NCBI GenBank assembly: GCA_964035795.1
Contig: OZ038326.1
Location: 7,648,811-7,712,810 of the forward strand
Origin: Pterobdella sp. o SKG-2022
Lineage: Eukaryota > Annelida > Clitellata > Hirudinida > Piscicolidae
Length of the DNA: 64,000 nt
Direction of reading: 5' to 3'
The first letter of the stretch is position 1; each line of letters begins with the position of its first letter. The notes beneath the pieces are model-generated. The model was not told the DNA's origin. It saw only the letters and a list, made by a program, of their open reading frames with translations, and ran no database searches. Positions 13,199 to 27,305 of this stretch are shown one piece after another. The translations under genes and the position numbers were made by a program.

Positions 13199-13811
13199 TA
13201 GGGTTTTTGATCACTTTTAAAACTTTGCAACCATTTTTTAAAGGTTTGCAATCACTATTCAAAATATAAAAAAATAAGAAAAATATTTTTTAAAATTTAA
13301 AATCAATTCATAATTCAAATTGAAGTTTAATTTAATCATGGCTGAGATTGAACCACAAAGTTTCTAATGATGATAGGGAGAGAATAATTTTGAAATCGCT
13401 CGTTGGCAATTCTATAAAAGAAATAAGTTTATGTCGTCGATAAAATATCACACTGTTAACACCATTATAAAAATTTTTTTGAAAACCGGTAAAACTACGA
13501 AGGCTCAAATGGGAGGTGACAAAAAATTCAAACTTCTTGCAGAAGTGAAAAAGTCACTCTTGCAGCACGTTGGTACAGACTGCACAAGAACTTTAAAGGA
13601 ACTTGAAAAATGGTTTCCAAATGAGCCTATGATTGAAGTTTCTCTAAGCACAAAATACAAGAGAAAAATATGTCCAAAATTTTAGGATCAGAAATACTTC
13701 AAAAATTAAAAAAAATATTTTTTCAATTTTTTCATTATAAAATAGTTTTTTTAATTTATCGAAAATATTTAAAAAGTGATCGCAAAGATTCAAAGTGATT
13801 GAGAACCCCTA
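13199..13811 (+). mobile_element. Internally deleted Tc1/IS630-type element with TIRs
   Basis: The left end (TAGGGTTTTTGATCACTTTT, 13199-13218) is mirrored at the right end: the reverse complement of 13765-13811 reads TAGGGGTTCTCAATCACTTT. This gives imperfect terminal inverted repeats of about 45 bp. Both ends sit in TATATA, as expected for TA target duplication. Between them, 13330-13685 encodes a broken transposase N-terminus. A MAEIEP-like start is followed after stops by DRERIILKSLVGNSIKEI, then YHTVNTIIKIFLKTGKTTKAQ and the second-HTH region TCTRTLKELEKWF. No DDE domain remains. It is best read as a deletion derivative of an IS630-Tc1-mariner transposon. Confidence 0.72.
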
Positions 13812-15758
13812 TATATACTGTCACCAGAGATAAAGAAAATTTTTTCTTTTTTGAAATGGCTTCATTATGGTGACATCATAGCACATTACAAAAATAAAAA
13901 ACTTAATGTCGAAATAATCAAAAATGTTGCTGAAGCGATCAAAAAAAAATGAAGCAATTGAGTACTTATAATGTAGGAGTGGTGTAAAAATGTTAAACAG
14001 TACAAATTAAGCCTTTTCATAATAAAATCCTGAAGACTATCAGCTGTAAAAAGAATAAAATGTATCTAATGAATGAATGTTTAAAAAAAGTTCTTACATT
14101 GTAGTAAACATTCGAAACTAAAAATAAAACTTTGAGGTTGTGGCAAGTTACTTACAATACTATTTGCGGCTGTCATGCGACATATCCTTTCACGGTTATT
14201 TGATAGTGAAATTATGAAAATATTCTTTCTGAGGAGTTTGTTAGCATATAAATCAAAAATTGCATAGTAAGCTTTTTGGTTCAAAACACGACTTAATAAA
14301 GTTAAAATTCTTTTATCAATATATTATATATATTTTTATCAATACTTGCTCTAAAGATGAGCTAAGTAGAAAAATTAAACTACTAATACTAGAAAAATAA
14401 TTCAAATACTTTCAAACAAGAGGGATGATCAACATTATACTAATCTAAAAAAATGCACGAGAGCATCAAATATATCAGCTTAAGAGAGCTTTCAAGATGT
14501 TACATGACATGAACATACAAATACCTTTATGTTATAAAAAATTAAGTGCTGTCATACTAATTCAAATTGTCATCTATCTCATCATTATTTGCCATTGTCA
14601 ATTTCCCACACATAGATCTAAGTGAAATACTTTGAAATGATATAATTGTATTCATAACTTAGACGTCCATAAGAGTCGAGGTGTGTTGTGAGTTTTAATG
14701 GTTTATGCGTTAAAAAAAATATGCTAAAACAATGAGAAAAGTTTAAATTATTGTGAAAAATTTTGAATTTTCAAGATTTTACAAACGAGAGTAACAGTGC
14801 CGTGAAAGAAGGAAGAATGAATGACCAAGGCACCATTCAAACAAGAAGGCGATGACAAGCTCACATTGAGACAGATTTGCTTTATTTTGAGAAAATAATA
14901 ATAATAATAATTGCAAAAAAAAGTAAAGATATACAAAAACAACAATAATGAAGTTTAAACATTGAAGAAGTATTATGAAAAAACAACAAAGTTTTCAATT
15001 GCAGATATTTGAAATAAATGGGGCTTGAATCTCAAAGGGTGTTTATGGTGGATGTTAGTGATTCATAACAAGATTTACGTAGGTGTTGGTGAGAAAGAAT
15101 GGATGTGATGATGGCATTTGAAACCAATTCAAATGTTTCATTAGTATCTGTATAATGAGGGAACGACATGAAGAAACATAATGGTGAAATGAACTTCTGA
15201 CATCGTCATTAACATTAAAAACTCCCATCTTACATCTCTGAGCTATCCAAAACGACACGAATCTTTTCATATATTACCTTATGGCATGTTACTCTTTAAG
15301 CCAATAATGCTTTTTTGAGCTGTTTTTTTTCATAACCTGTTGTTAGTGGCTTCGAGTTGGGTGAAGAACAAGCGGAGTTCTCTGATAACTTCTTATGTTG
15401 CTTAGCCCTGTGTCAATGCTTGCCTCAACATCCTTCAATAGTTGATAACATGCAGTATAAATCAAAAGTCAGTGGACAACTTTAAATTTCAAAATAAAGA
15501 TGTAATAAAGCTACTTAAAGTTATTTAAATAATTTAAAATTCATATATGTTATTAAAAATCATGTAATAAACAATTTTCAACTTCAAAAGCTTTAAAAAT
15601 TTCAGATGATGAATAATAAAGCATCAAAAATCATAGAATTGAGATTTATGTAACAAGGGGGTCGTCATCTTTTAATCTTATTTACTTTAAATGTTTAAAC
15701 GGTGGACTGTAAAATAATATACCATTTGAAAGGTATATAAATACCTTAACTGATAGTC
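13812..15758. other. Gene-free stretch, possible old LINE traces
   Basis: No host gene is recognised. The patch at 15330-15430 is less AT-rich and its reverse complement hints at LINE-type coding sequence, but the similarity is too weak to call. The remainder is AT-rich non-coding DNA. Confidence 0.5.
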
Positions 15759-16060
15759 TTGAAAAATAAAATTGAACAAAGAGCAAAGATTGTTGCCTTA
15801 ATGGAAGAAAGCTACACCACCCATGAAATTGCAGATAAGCTGGAAGTGAGTGAATCAGGAGTTCATACATTGATTAAAGGTCCTGATTTGGCTCAAAAGT
15901 CGCATTTGACGTGTCTTTCTTCCCTAGTGAGCTCGACTTCTATGAATGTGCTATTAGACCGGGTATCTTTTATAAGGGTAGGGAAGGTCCTTAAAATGAA
16001 CCTTACAGTTTCTAATGCTGTGGTGACATGAGCTTCGTATCCAGCAAGAATGAGCTCGGC
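15759..16060 (+). pseudogene. Tc1-like transposase HTH relic
   Basis: The frame reads EQRAKIVALMEESYTTHEIA and continues DKLEVSESGVHTLIK. This is the first helix-turn-helix of a Tc1-type transposase (pattern RAKIV.L.E.G.S..EIA..L.VS...V...IK). After Lys the homology breaks off. A LINE-like or unrelated sequence follows, so only the DNA-binding N-terminus is left. The catalytic domain is missing. Confidence 0.72.
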
Positions 16061-16689
16061 AAGGCCTGACAGAATTCTTATAAATTATCGCAAAGATACG
16101 TTATCAAAGCTAAAAAAAGCAATCTATACTTTTCAAATAGGAACAGTAAAAACAAACGATGTGGAAAAATGATGATAAAACACGATTTTTCATGTAATAC
16201 TTTTCCTAAAGAATAATAAATTTTTATAGTTGATAATGTGAGTAAAAACTACAAAAAGCTTTGTGATTCAGATTAATAAATACTTGGTGTTTGTTCACCT
16301 CACTATTTGATTTAGGCTTTTCTACGTCATCAAAAATTTATAATGTCCTCATGATCATTAAGAGTGGGATAATGCATTCTAATTAGAAGTTTTTTATATT
16401 CTTTTTATCTCAAAATCATCAAAAGCTTGCAACAAAATTCTCCAAAAGAATTTGTTAGTAGAATTCCATGAGATGTGTTTGGCTGGTTCTGAAGTCCCTT
16501 TCAATGCTTCATGTTAAAGCAATTTTTTTTCAAAATTTTTTTTTAGTTTCTCCACAGTGACCTTCGTATAATAAGCTTTATGTAAAAGGATAGTTTTGTG
16601 TATGAGTGGAAAGAATATTTTGTGCATAACCCACGAGTATTAAACCGATACAACATACGTCTTTACATTAAAAATTTTTTTGGATACTC
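16061..16689. other. AT-rich stretch without recognised gene
   Basis: No exon or known element is recognised between the Tc1-type HTH relic and the minus-strand LINE fragment. Confidence 0.5.
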
Positions 16690-17140
16690 ATTCTTTGGCC
16701 AGTATAAGCTTTATCTCATTTTGTTTCTTATTTTCAATAACAAGTCGCTTTGGTTAGTTTTGCTGACGTCTCCACCTCTCTTCATTTTGACAGCAATAAG
16801 TGATCGCTTCCATGCTCTGTTGCTTAGAAGATGGTCGGTGAGTGAAGAACAGATGAACTTGTGAATGTCTCAGTGGTGCAGTTATGTGGCAGTCTTCCAG
16901 TTTCAAGCATTGTAATAACTAATTGAGGTCTTTAGTTTGGTGCTCAAGTTTCTTTTTCACTGCAATGGTTTTTTTGCGGCTTTCACCACTGCATGTCATA
17001 AAAGTCTCCAAAGAAGTTTCTAAAAGTTAATTGCAAACATAAGTAAATAATTTTAATGCTGCTGTTTTATCTTTTTTTCAGACAACTTTTTTAGGCCTGT
17101 CACAAGCCCTAACCAGAAAGGCCAATAATTAAATTTAGAC
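16690..17140 (-). pseudogene. LINE fragment, endonuclease C-terminus plus 5' region
   Basis: On the minus strand 16865-16730 gives LTDHLLSNRAWKRSLIAVK followed by MKRGGDV. It matches the end of the apurinic endonuclease of RTE-like LINEs (family pattern IDHI.I...WRRSL.DVR..RGADV.SDH). The 16900-17130 part carries the 5' block shared with 6600-6865. It is therefore an inverted, internally deleted copy abutting the plus-strand element that begins near 17160. Confidence 0.65.
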
Positions 17141-17159
17141 TGGCTTTTATTTTTTTATC

Positions 17160-19345
17160 AGCCCAAAATGGGTGAATTTCCATCGAGTGAACTGCTACCT
17201 TGTTGTGGTTAGATGGCTTGTGAGCTTCGTAGACCCTAAGAGCTAAGCCGACTGGAGCCTTGCTTCTGTTAGGGTCACCCATGCCAGTCAGGTCGGAAGG
17301 ATAGAAGCCAGACTAAAGGTTGTTCTTGGCCCTCCAGGTTGGGGGTTTGGCATAAGGCTAACAACGTTGTTCTAAAAAAAATTTTTACAGAAACAGCAAC
17401 AAGGAATTTTTTTTACACATGTGTTCAATAGACCCCCAATCTTCTTTGGAAACTTTTATGACTGGCAGTGGTGAAAGCTGCAAAGAAGCCACTGGCATGA
17501 AAAGGGACGTTTTGAGCACTTTTGACCAGAATTGGTTTGGAATGTGAGAACAATGTTCGAATCAGAAAAACTGGTACAGATCACTGCAGAAATGAAAAAA
17601 CACAAACTGCATATTTTAGGTGTGAGTGAAAGCAGATGGACAGGCACTGGAAAAATCAAAACACCCAAAGATGAAAAAATTTTATATTCCGGCCGATAAG
17701 TTGCTCAACACCAAGAAGGAATAGCCATAATTCTAAAAAAAGTTTTAGAGAGGCAAATGCTAAAGTGGAAACCTAAAAGTAGCAGATTAGAATGAGAGAT
17801 AAAACATGTTAACATGACTATCCTGCAATGCTACAGCCCGAATAATGACAAAGAAGATGAGGTCAGACTTGTTCTACGAACAGTTACAGGCGAAAGTGGA
17901 AATAATCTCTCGGCACGACATGCTAGTTGTCATGGGTGACTTAAATTCGAAAGTCGGAAGTAATAACACAGAAAATGAGAGTCATGGGGAAGCATGGATA
18001 TGGTCTCATAAATGAAAATGGAGATAAGCTGCTAGAATTCTGCAACAATAACAACCTGGTAGTGGAAAACACTCTGTTTCCTCACCTAGAAATTTACAAA
18101 CGCACTTGGTACTCACTATCCTTCAACGATTAGCAGATGCAGTGGATAAGTCCTTGAGGAAAAAATAGGCTAGATTTCGCATAAAAAGAGGATGTGTAGA
18201 ACAGATCTTTTTTCTGCGCAACATCGTTCAGCAGTGTTCGGAATGACAAAGACAGCTTCACATGAGCTTCGTCGATTTTGAAAAAGCCTTTGACAGTGTT
18301 TATAGAGAGTCTGTGGTTGGTGCTGAGATCATATGGAATTCCCCAACACTTTGTTTAATTAGTTCAAAGTTTTTACAGTAACTTTAATTGCAGTTTTGGA
18401 AATAATGACATATGATTTGAAGTCAAAACAGGGCTGTGTGATGTCAGCATTGATTATCGACTTCACCCTTGATTGGGTAATGCACCGCACTACAGAAGCT
18501 GTAACAAAAGGAATCAGGTGGACTCCTTTTATTACATTAGATGACCTTGATTTCGCAGATAATTTAGCACTAATATTCCACACACATCGTCACATGCAGA
18601 ATAAAACGGACAAACTGTTTTCCATAGGCCAGTAGGTTGGGCTCAAGATCAGCCAGAAGAAAAATGAAATCATGACCACCAACGTGCCATCACCCACCCC
18701 AGTGCAGCTTGACAAACAGAATCTTTGTAGTACAGATAAGTTTACATATTTTGGTAGCATTTCGAGTATAAAGGGTGGTGCTGAGAAGGATATAAAAAGT
18801 AGGCTCAACGAAGCAAAAAACACCTTTAGGAACATGAGGACTGTATAGAAGTCTTCTGAATACATCGTCAACACCAAGATCAAGCTTTTAAAGACCTGTA
18901 TTCTGCCTGTGCTTCTGTATGGACCTGAGTGTTAGAAAATGACAAATCAAGATACTAATAGACTGTCAGCTTTTCATACAGAAAGTTCGCTGAAAATCTA
19001 CTAGCTTGATATAATCTCAAACAATGAGCTTTTTTCTCGTTGTCACCAGAAAGACATGGCTAACATCATCATAAGAAGACGATGGCAATGGACTGGTTAT
19101 GTCTTGAGAAGAGAAGAAACTTCCATAAGCAGAACAGCTCTTCATTGGACACTAGAGAAAAAGAAAACGAGGCAGCCTAAAAACAACATGGCGCCTGACA
19201 GTAGAAGCAGAGCTCAATGAAATGAAGCACACTTTGGGCACCATCACTAAGCTGGCTCAAAAATATGAAAGAGTGGAAACTTTTTGTTGATGCTTTATGC
19301 ACTAATAGGCGTAACAGGCACTAATAATAATAAAAAGGGTGAATT
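17160..19345 (+). pseudogene. Near-full-length RTE-like LINE (endonuclease + RT), dead
   Basis: A 5' region (TGCTACCTTGTTGTGGTTAG at 17191) precedes an apurinic endonuclease start, which reads WNVRTMFESEKLVQ followed by KKHKLHILGVSESRWTGTGK (17540-17650). Reverse transcriptase blocks follow: SFVDFEKAFDSVYRES (18262), QGCVMSALIIDFTLDWVM (18430) and LDDLDFADNLALIFHTH (18540). The last holds FADN in place of the catalytic FADD. Next come VGLKISQKKNEIMTTN, FTYFGSISS and ILPVLLYGPEC, and the tail ends near CTNRRNRH followed by a TAATAATAATAA run. Part of the endonuclease-RT linker is deleted and stops are frequent. At about 2.2 kb it is the most complete retroelement here. Confidence 0.88.
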
Positions 19346-20689
19346 CAACAAGAGCGAAGCTTCAACGGGTTAAGTTTATAGGGTCATCGAAGCACACAAG
19401 CCACCTGACCATGATAAGGTAGCAGTTCACCGAGCGAAATTTTTGACAAAAAATCAAAGGTTCACACTTAAAAAACATGAAGTTGAATTTTAAGAGGGTA
19501 TGAAGTTGATATCACTTCAGGTCAAAACGAAGAACAATTTGCTAGCATCTAGTATTTCCAGAAAATTTTGTCAGTTTAGTTTAACATAAACTAGAAAAAA
19601 AGGAGCATTGCATGCTTGAGTGTTTGACAAAAACAAAAAAAAATTTTGTGAGTTTTCAAAGTGCAGTTTGAAAAAATCAAAAAACTTTGAAAAAAAATAT
19701 TTGAAAATCAAGAAATTTAGAAATATATTTAGAAGTGAAAAATTTCGAAGTAATCATACTGCAACAGCACTATTCATAAGAAACTGAAGGAAAAATATTG
19801 AAAACAAACAATTTTACAATAGAAAATTCTTATGAGAAGCAGAAAGTTATAATCAAAAAAAAAATTCGAGAAAAAACAAGTTTGAACGAACAATTTGAAA
19901 AATAAACAAAATGTGAAAATTTCAAAAGTAAGCAAAGTAAAATAATTGAGAAACTAAAACTTTGAACAGTTTGAAAATGAACTAATATATGAATAAAACA
20001 TTTGGCAACAAAATTTTTAAAATAAAAAATTTTAAATAAAAAAAAATTGTTAAGAAAAAACTCAACATTGAAAAAATAATAAAAGCTTTTTAAATAAGTG
20101 AACCTAAAAGCAAAAAAAAAATTAAAAACGAAGTATTATAAAAACCATCAATGCAAATTTAGTTTAATATTATTTAACATACTACTAATGATCAAATAAT
20201 GTATGAACATTATAATATTTACCTACTCACAACCAATATTATTACAATTACGAACCTTGAATGCTTCTGCCCGTTTTGCAGAAACAAAATCTCTTCCACT
20301 TCTAGAAGTTTCCGTGTCTGAAAATTTTTTCAAAATGAAAATTTTGTATGAACTTTTTTTAAAGTAATCTCTCAACCGAAATTTTGAAAGAAAAGTTCCA
20401 ATGACAAACATGAAAAAAAATATTTTTAAAAATTAATAAGTTGGGAAAATTTTTGTTTATTTTTTTTTGTTGATTTTTTTGAAAAGATATTTTTTTTAAA
20501 AAAACATGAATTCATTATGAATTGAATTAACTTTTAACCATCATCAATCTCTATCAAAAGACAACAACTTGAAGTGTTGAACAGTGTGTAATAATCAATG
20601 ATGAGAGTTTGCATGTTGGAATCCTTTCAAGCTCTTCACTAAAACAAATGCCTGGCTCAATGACAGCCAATGTTGAGAGACAAGAACAT
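19346..20689. other. AT-rich, A-biased stretch without recognised gene
   Basis: Bases 19600-20110 are strongly A-rich on the plus strand, consistent with eroded poly-A tails or simple sequence. No coding feature is recognised. Confidence 0.5.
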
Positions 20690-20800
20690 TAAACTGGAAT
20701 GCAAACTGATGCAAATGCTCGTGTTTTCAATCCCTCTGTATGCTTGCCAAACATGGACATTTACTGCTGATCTTGAGTTTCTTGAGATATATTTCATGAA
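20690..20800 (+). pseudogene. LINE RT C-terminal fragment
   Basis: The short frame LKLECKLMQMLVFSIPLYAC, reading on into QTWTFTADLEFLE, fits the post-catalytic block of RTE-like LINE reverse transcriptases (pattern K..L....V.S.LLYACETWTLTA.LE). Only about 110 bp are recognisable. Confidence 0.6.
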
Positions 20801-23399
20801 AGAACTAATGAATTAAGATAAGCTTGAAATTATCGAAAATTTTAGTTGAATAAAATTAGTTCACATGTTTTTTCAAGAAATAAATCGAAAAGTATAAATT
20901 AAATTGAAATTCACTAAAAACATACAATGTCTTAAAAACTGATCTTCAAAAAAAATACTTGAAATGAGATGATACCTAAGAAATTCAGTTAGCTCTAAAA
21001 AAGGTACATTTTAGTAAGACAAAGTTACCTATTCAACCATCTATGATGACAGTTAATATTATAACACATATCAGGTATGTATATGTAAAAAAACAACATT
21101 GCTATTTTCAGCCCCTTTTTGCAGGCACTCATGGAAGACAAGGTTAAACCAATTATTTTATCATTAAACTATTTTGAGTTTGTTATATAATGTAATGCGA
21201 TATATATAAAGAGCTTTTCCTTGTAGCGCTTGTTAAAAATTTTATGTATTGAAAACTATTCTAGACAAATTTTTATTTATGAATTACTTTGAAGAGTTAT
21301 GTTTAGAGAATCATCAGTACTTTGGTCAGATTTTGAAAGTTGATTTAAAAACTATTTTTGAAAAATGAATTATTTGAAATTGTGTTATCTCATTGAAACC
21401 AGTTGACTTGGAAGATTTGAACACATAGTGAAAGTTGGTATTGCTGGATCTTGGTGTTTGACTTCTGCCATTTTAGTTATATCCATCGAACCTCATTGCA
21501 TGGAAAACTGTTATTCGAAAATAAAATTTTTTTCTGCACACAAAACATGTATATAATCGAGTTTTTAACGAATAAAAAAAAAAATCTAAAAGTTGGAAAA
21601 AAGTGCCACAGTTCATGAAAGCGATCTTTCTAAAATTTTTCTAAGCCATTACTTATTGGCTTTTTCGCAATGAAATGTTAAAAGTTTAGTTGAATGCTAT
21701 TAATAAATGTTTTGAATATAATTAACTGCATGTGGTGATATTTTTTGAACAAACGATAAACGGAGTTCAGTTCTTTCTCGATTTTGGAAATTTTATAATA
21801 ATAATTCACATGTGAAATAGGACAAGTTTTTTTACAATTATTTGATAAAAACTAAGAATTCAACATCTTCTTGAAATTGCTGCAAACCATAATAACTAAA
21901 TAAATTTTTCCGCTGAGGTTTTTGATTCGGTCGTAATTATCTAGTTATATCTTTCTCTCTGAATAAATTTTTTAGAAAAATTTTCTGTTTTGATTTTTAA
22001 AATTTTGAAAAATTCATTATCTTGAAAACATTGAGGTGTCTCTAAAAAAATTGAATAATATTGGGTTTCTCAACCAGTTATTTGCATTTTATTAAGTGAT
22101 AATCAAATTTTGAAAAAAGAATAAACTCATTTAAATAAAAACTCAGTACATTTAAGTAAATAGAGATTAGTAATTTTATTTCAAGTTATGATGATTATGA
22201 AATAAATTATGAAACTTTTATGTAATAAATTTTCCCAATGTTTTATCGAAGCTTCTCGAATCTGGACTCTGATAAACAAAACGGTATGTGACTCAAAAGT
22301 TGGGAAAAATTTGGAAAAATTGATAAAAAACTCCTCAAAAATAGTTTTGCAGAGATTTTTTTTGATTTTTTCTTATAATAAAAACACGGTACCTAGCCGT
22401 GTTTGTTTCCCAGAGAAGCCTCATATTATAAATTATTTTTATATTCAGTTTACGAAATTTATTTTAATTTTTCAAAATATAAATAAATTTGGATTAAATA
22501 TTTTATGAATTTTTCAATTTATATTAAAATAAAATTTCACCATTCATGTTCATCTCGTGAGATCTGTAGTTATATATACATCTCATTGGCTTGAATAGGA
22601 TTTTTTTTTATATTTTAAAAAATGTATAAAATGCTAGTCATCGTTTTACAATAATACTTAATTTTATAAATGAATAAATAAAACATTATGATTAGTGAAC
22701 ATCATACCAAACATAATTTAGTTTCATTTTCGGAAGAGTTAACGATTACTTTTTTTACTTCCATTGTCAAGCTCTCTAACTTGCACATTATTATCCTTTC
22801 AAAAGTGAAACCTCATTAGTTATTTTCCCACGCTGGTATCATTTCTAAAAATAAACGTAGAAGTATATTAAAGAACAAGAAGTAATGCAATCGTTTCATT
22901 GTAGCTAGTATAAAACCAAACACCAATGTCTGAAAATTGGGAAAAGCATCATGGAAGTTAGGCGTATCATTAGGATATGTTGGTTTTTATAAATATATTC
23001 AACTTTTGAGGTTTATATCAAGAAAGAGTCAGCAATACTTGATCAAATCGATGTTATAACTTTGATGTGCGCCCTCTGAGGAATAAATAAGTTATAGTCA
23101 TAGAATTTGTTAAAATGTTTTGTTTGTTGCGGTGAAGCTAATAATATAATTCCAAAGATTTTAATGAAGTAATAAATTTAGTTTTTAGCAGCAAATCCAT
23201 GTGAAAATGAAAAAACTATAAAAAACTGTTATGTGTAAAAAATTTCATTCCCCTTCTAATACTTCATCTCAACATTCACACCGATTTATTTTTTCTGAAA
23301 TTTCTCAATTTGAAATTTTTGTGTAATCTTGTTGATAATTCTAATTTAAATTGTTTCGAAACTAATAAAAAACTTTTCAGTTAGAAATAACTAAGTTTT
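20801..23399. other. AT-rich gene-free stretch
   Basis: No exon or named element is recognised. A word near 20925 (AAACATACAATGTCTTAAAA) resembles the flank of the palindromic MITE family. Everything else is AT-rich non-coding sequence. Confidence 0.5.
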
Positions 23400-26300
23400 G
23401 AAACTACTCGAATGAAGGTGTCTCAGAATTAATCATCTCTTTGAATTCCAAAATTGAATCAGAAAAACAAGTTTTTGAAATTTTAAATTCATAAATGCCA
23501 AAGTTACATATACTATTTGGCTTTTTGATGAAATTTTTAAAGTCAAAATTCATAATAAAACTGAGAAACAAAGTGGTATTCAGAATGAGAAACGTCTGCA
23601 AAAATTAAAAAACACCTCTGTGTTATGAATACACAAGAATAAAGAGAGACAAGAGTTGGGTCATCGTCATTAAATACATACAAAGATTGTCAAAAATATG
23701 TTTAAATAGCAGCTGATTATTATAAATTTTCAAAAATGAAACAATAATTTTAAATTAAACTATTGCTTGTGAATGGCAAAAACTTTTCTAAAAATAATTG
23801 CAAACTTGGTTCGAATGGCTCATAACTTAACAGTTAACACGCCAGGCTTTGATTTCAATTAGAATATTTTAAGCTACCTAAATTTTATTGAAACTTACTT
23901 TTTGAGTAAAAAAGTTTCAGTTGGTGTGTACTCAATGTTAACCTTTGTTCTCAGGCCTTTGGGTGGCACAAAAGTCGATAAACGAAGTAAGTGTTCTAAG
24001 AGCTGGACTAGCCTTCTTGCGAGATTATTTATTTCTCATTGTAGCAGTAGTTAAAACAGTCATACAACAAGTAAGTTTCAACTTTTTTAATGTCTAAAAA
24101 ATAAATTTATAAATATTATTTTCAAAATTATTCATGAAAGTTTCAAATAATTTTCTTGTGTAAATTAGGATTCTTTTCTAGTTTTCTGAAAAAAAGATTT
24201 ATGATAGTTCTTATAAATTATTTGAGAAAATTTTTATGGAAGACAGGAATATTTCCAGTACTTGATGATTTGGAACTGTTCATGAAAGTTTTTTGTTAAA
24301 AATTGGAAAACAGAAATTTAAACTATCAAACTGAAGTGAAGAAAAAAAATAAGAATAAATGATAATTAAGGCAAAAAATGAATTAAAATGCCTGATAAAA
24401 TTATAGAATTATGAAGTTGTTAAAAATTTATTCAAATTAGTTTGGCAATTGTAGTTGCAGGAAGTTTAAAACCCCAATATTTACAAATATACAAAAAATT
24501 GATAGAAAAAAGAGTTCCGGTTTCAACTCTATATTAGAAAAGTTACACAAAAACTTGAATTTTTCTATACTTGATTTTGAAGTTTATATTGTTTATTATT
24601 ATGGGAAAAACAATTTGTAAAAATTTGTTGTGTTTGAAAACTATTTCGGCGTTTTGTAACGATTATGTTTTGGATATCTCATAAATTTTTAATTTTTGAA
24701 TTATTTAAAATTTTTAATATATCTCTCATTAACCTAATTCGATATGAATTCAGTATTTTCAGACACCGTTGTTTTTGAGAACGTACTTGATAATGTTACT
24801 TTGCCAACAAAAAGCTTTGTGTCTAATAAAATTAACTTTAGTGTTCAAATAATTTGCAGATTCTATAAATCTTCATTTAATAAGTTACTGCATGAAATAT
24901 TTCTATTTCGAAAATAAAGAGAATCGGCTGATTGGTCTTGTGAACAATTAAATAATTAATTAATGTAAAAAAAATTTATATTTTATATTATTTGATTTAT
25001 TATGTATATATAATGGCTATAATGATTAGTGTGCTTCTTGAAAATTTGTCGACAAGGTCCAATAAAAGAAAGCTCATTAAATTTGTTCGATGTATGAGAA
25101 ATAAATGATGAGCATTTGATTATTAACTAGAGTATTTGATACAATTTATGTTGGCAAATTTTTTAGTATAAGTACTTTGAAAAGTTTTCTTTAGCTGAAT
25201 CATTTTTTACAGCTTCATTTCCATTTTTATCATTTTATTTAATATAAAACTACGTTTATCTCCTAACTCTAAATTTAATGCCGATTTTTGCTCAATTTTT
25301 TTGTTCGTTCTCTTTGTTAAACACACTGTACCACATGGAACAAGATAAAGACGATGGTGCTGAGCTGGACTTATCTGGTCTGGTTGAGAAGTTCCACTAC
25401 TACCTCTACTCATTCACTCAGAGTTTTATAATCGAAATAGACCATAAACAGCTGCCTTTCTCTTCTACTGTTATGTTGCATTATGTTGGGGTTTATTTGT
25501 TGGAGTATCCTAATCCAGACTTATGTTTTATCCAAATATGAAAATTTCAAGTGACGTAAAAATCCAAATCTTCTACTAATGAATTTCTTTCTTTGTTTGA
25601 ATTCTAATTATGATGTTATTTTGCCTAAATTATTGCATATTTTCTTTGAATTAAAAAAACCATACAAAAATATAAATTTTTAATTTCAAAAAACACCAAA
25701 GGTTTTCATATCATGTTTTGACCTGATCTTCAGAAGGATAATTTTGTATATATTCGTTTTGTATAATTTCAATTTTCCAAATTTTATTTTTTATTCAATT
25801 AAAACAAATCAGAATCCTCTTTTTTTATCAAACTATGAAAATAAATTAACTGTTGATTTGAAATATGAAATGTCATACCAGTCCAGACAAAAGCACCAAC
25901 GTGGTTTGTAGCAACATCTTTCGACCTTTCATGTTTCGTAGTGAATTTGACGGCTAGTTTATTATTAAAATTGCTTTGAGGAAAATTTTCTTCCAGCTAA
26001 ATCATTTCCTTTTACCTTTATTATGAAATTTTGTTTAGTAAACAATTAATTTTTAAATTCGAAGTCTATAATGAAACTTTGAGACAAAGTGGTATTTTTA
26101 TTAAAAAACGTCTGCAAAAGTTTGAAAACACCTTTTTGTTTTGGATGAGCAAGAGTGAAGAGAGACAAAACTTGGGTCGTGAAGTCATTCAAAAAAACAA
26201 AGATTGTCAGTTACAATAAGGTTTTGAAGGCAGCTGAAAAATATTCAAAAGAAAAAATGATTTAACGAAAACGAAAACAAAAACTTATGGATAGAAAAAG

Positions 26301-26934
26301 TTTATGTAAAAAATTAAAAATTTAAATTCCAATGGTTCATGACTTAGTAGCTATGACGTTAAACTTTGAATCTATTACAACAATTTAGAGATGGCAAAAG
26401 TTAATTGAAATTAAGATTTGAGTAAAAAATTTCAGACTCTTCATAGTTGGTGTATACCTTATATATTTTTAGTTCTCAAACCTTTGAGTGGCACAAACTT
26501 CGTTAATACAGGCTGGAAGATTCAAGAGTGGTCAGTTCTATTAGCCTTATTGAAAGATTAGCTATTTTGTAATGTAGCTGTGGTTAGAGTGGTCATTGAA
26601 AAAGTTTTGCAAAAAATTGAAAACTTTTTCAAGTTGAAATTTGTTTTTGGTACTTAGAAAAAAAATTAAGAAATATTATTTAGAAATTTTTTGAAAAAAA
26701 TTTGAATTTTTTTTTCGCGTAAATTGAATTATGTTTCTATTCTCTATGAAATGTAAGAAAAAAAACTATTTTAAAATTTTTTTTTAAATCTAAGACGTGA
26801 TTTTCTCAACACTTGATGGTTTGGAATTTTTCAAAAGTATTTTGGCTGATGACTTTAAATGTCGCAAAACCTAAATTAGAAACATTCTGTGCAATAACAA
26901 AATTGACAAAATGCAAAAAAAAGAGTATACAAAA

Positions 26935-27305
26935 TACATCGTTCATGTGAGCCAAATAAGGTATATATTGGGCAGACAGGGGTGAATACTGCCAGAATGT
27001 TCCAACATAAAAAAGATTTGGAATCCACCATACAAGATGAAAGTATAAGTGGCATTTCTAAACATGCCCGAATCTGTAGTACTGGGAATCACCTACAATA
27101 ATAAAGACATATAATGAAAAAAACAAAAACAAATTGCAGAGGGACCTACTTATTTGGGAGAGCCTTGAAATCAAAAAGAATGATTTAACGAGAAGAGGCT
27201 ACAATGACCAACAAATAATAGTCAAATCAAGTGCGTGGGACCCCCTAATGAAAAGATTACCAAAAACAACCAATGAAGAAACACAGAAAGAAGTCTTTGA
27301 ATAAA
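26935..27305 (+). pseudogene. Penelope-like element, GIY-YIG domain relic (copy 2)
   Basis: The frame reads CEPNKVYIGQTGVNTARMFQ, then HKKDLESTIQ and SGISKHARICSTGNHL. After frame changes it continues LQRDLLIWESLEIKK, NDLTRRGYNDQQIIVKSSAW and DPLMKRLPK. This is the GIY-YIG endonuclease C-terminus of a Penelope-like retroelement. The upstream reverse transcriptase is not recognisable. Frameshifts and stops make it inactive. Confidence 0.87.
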
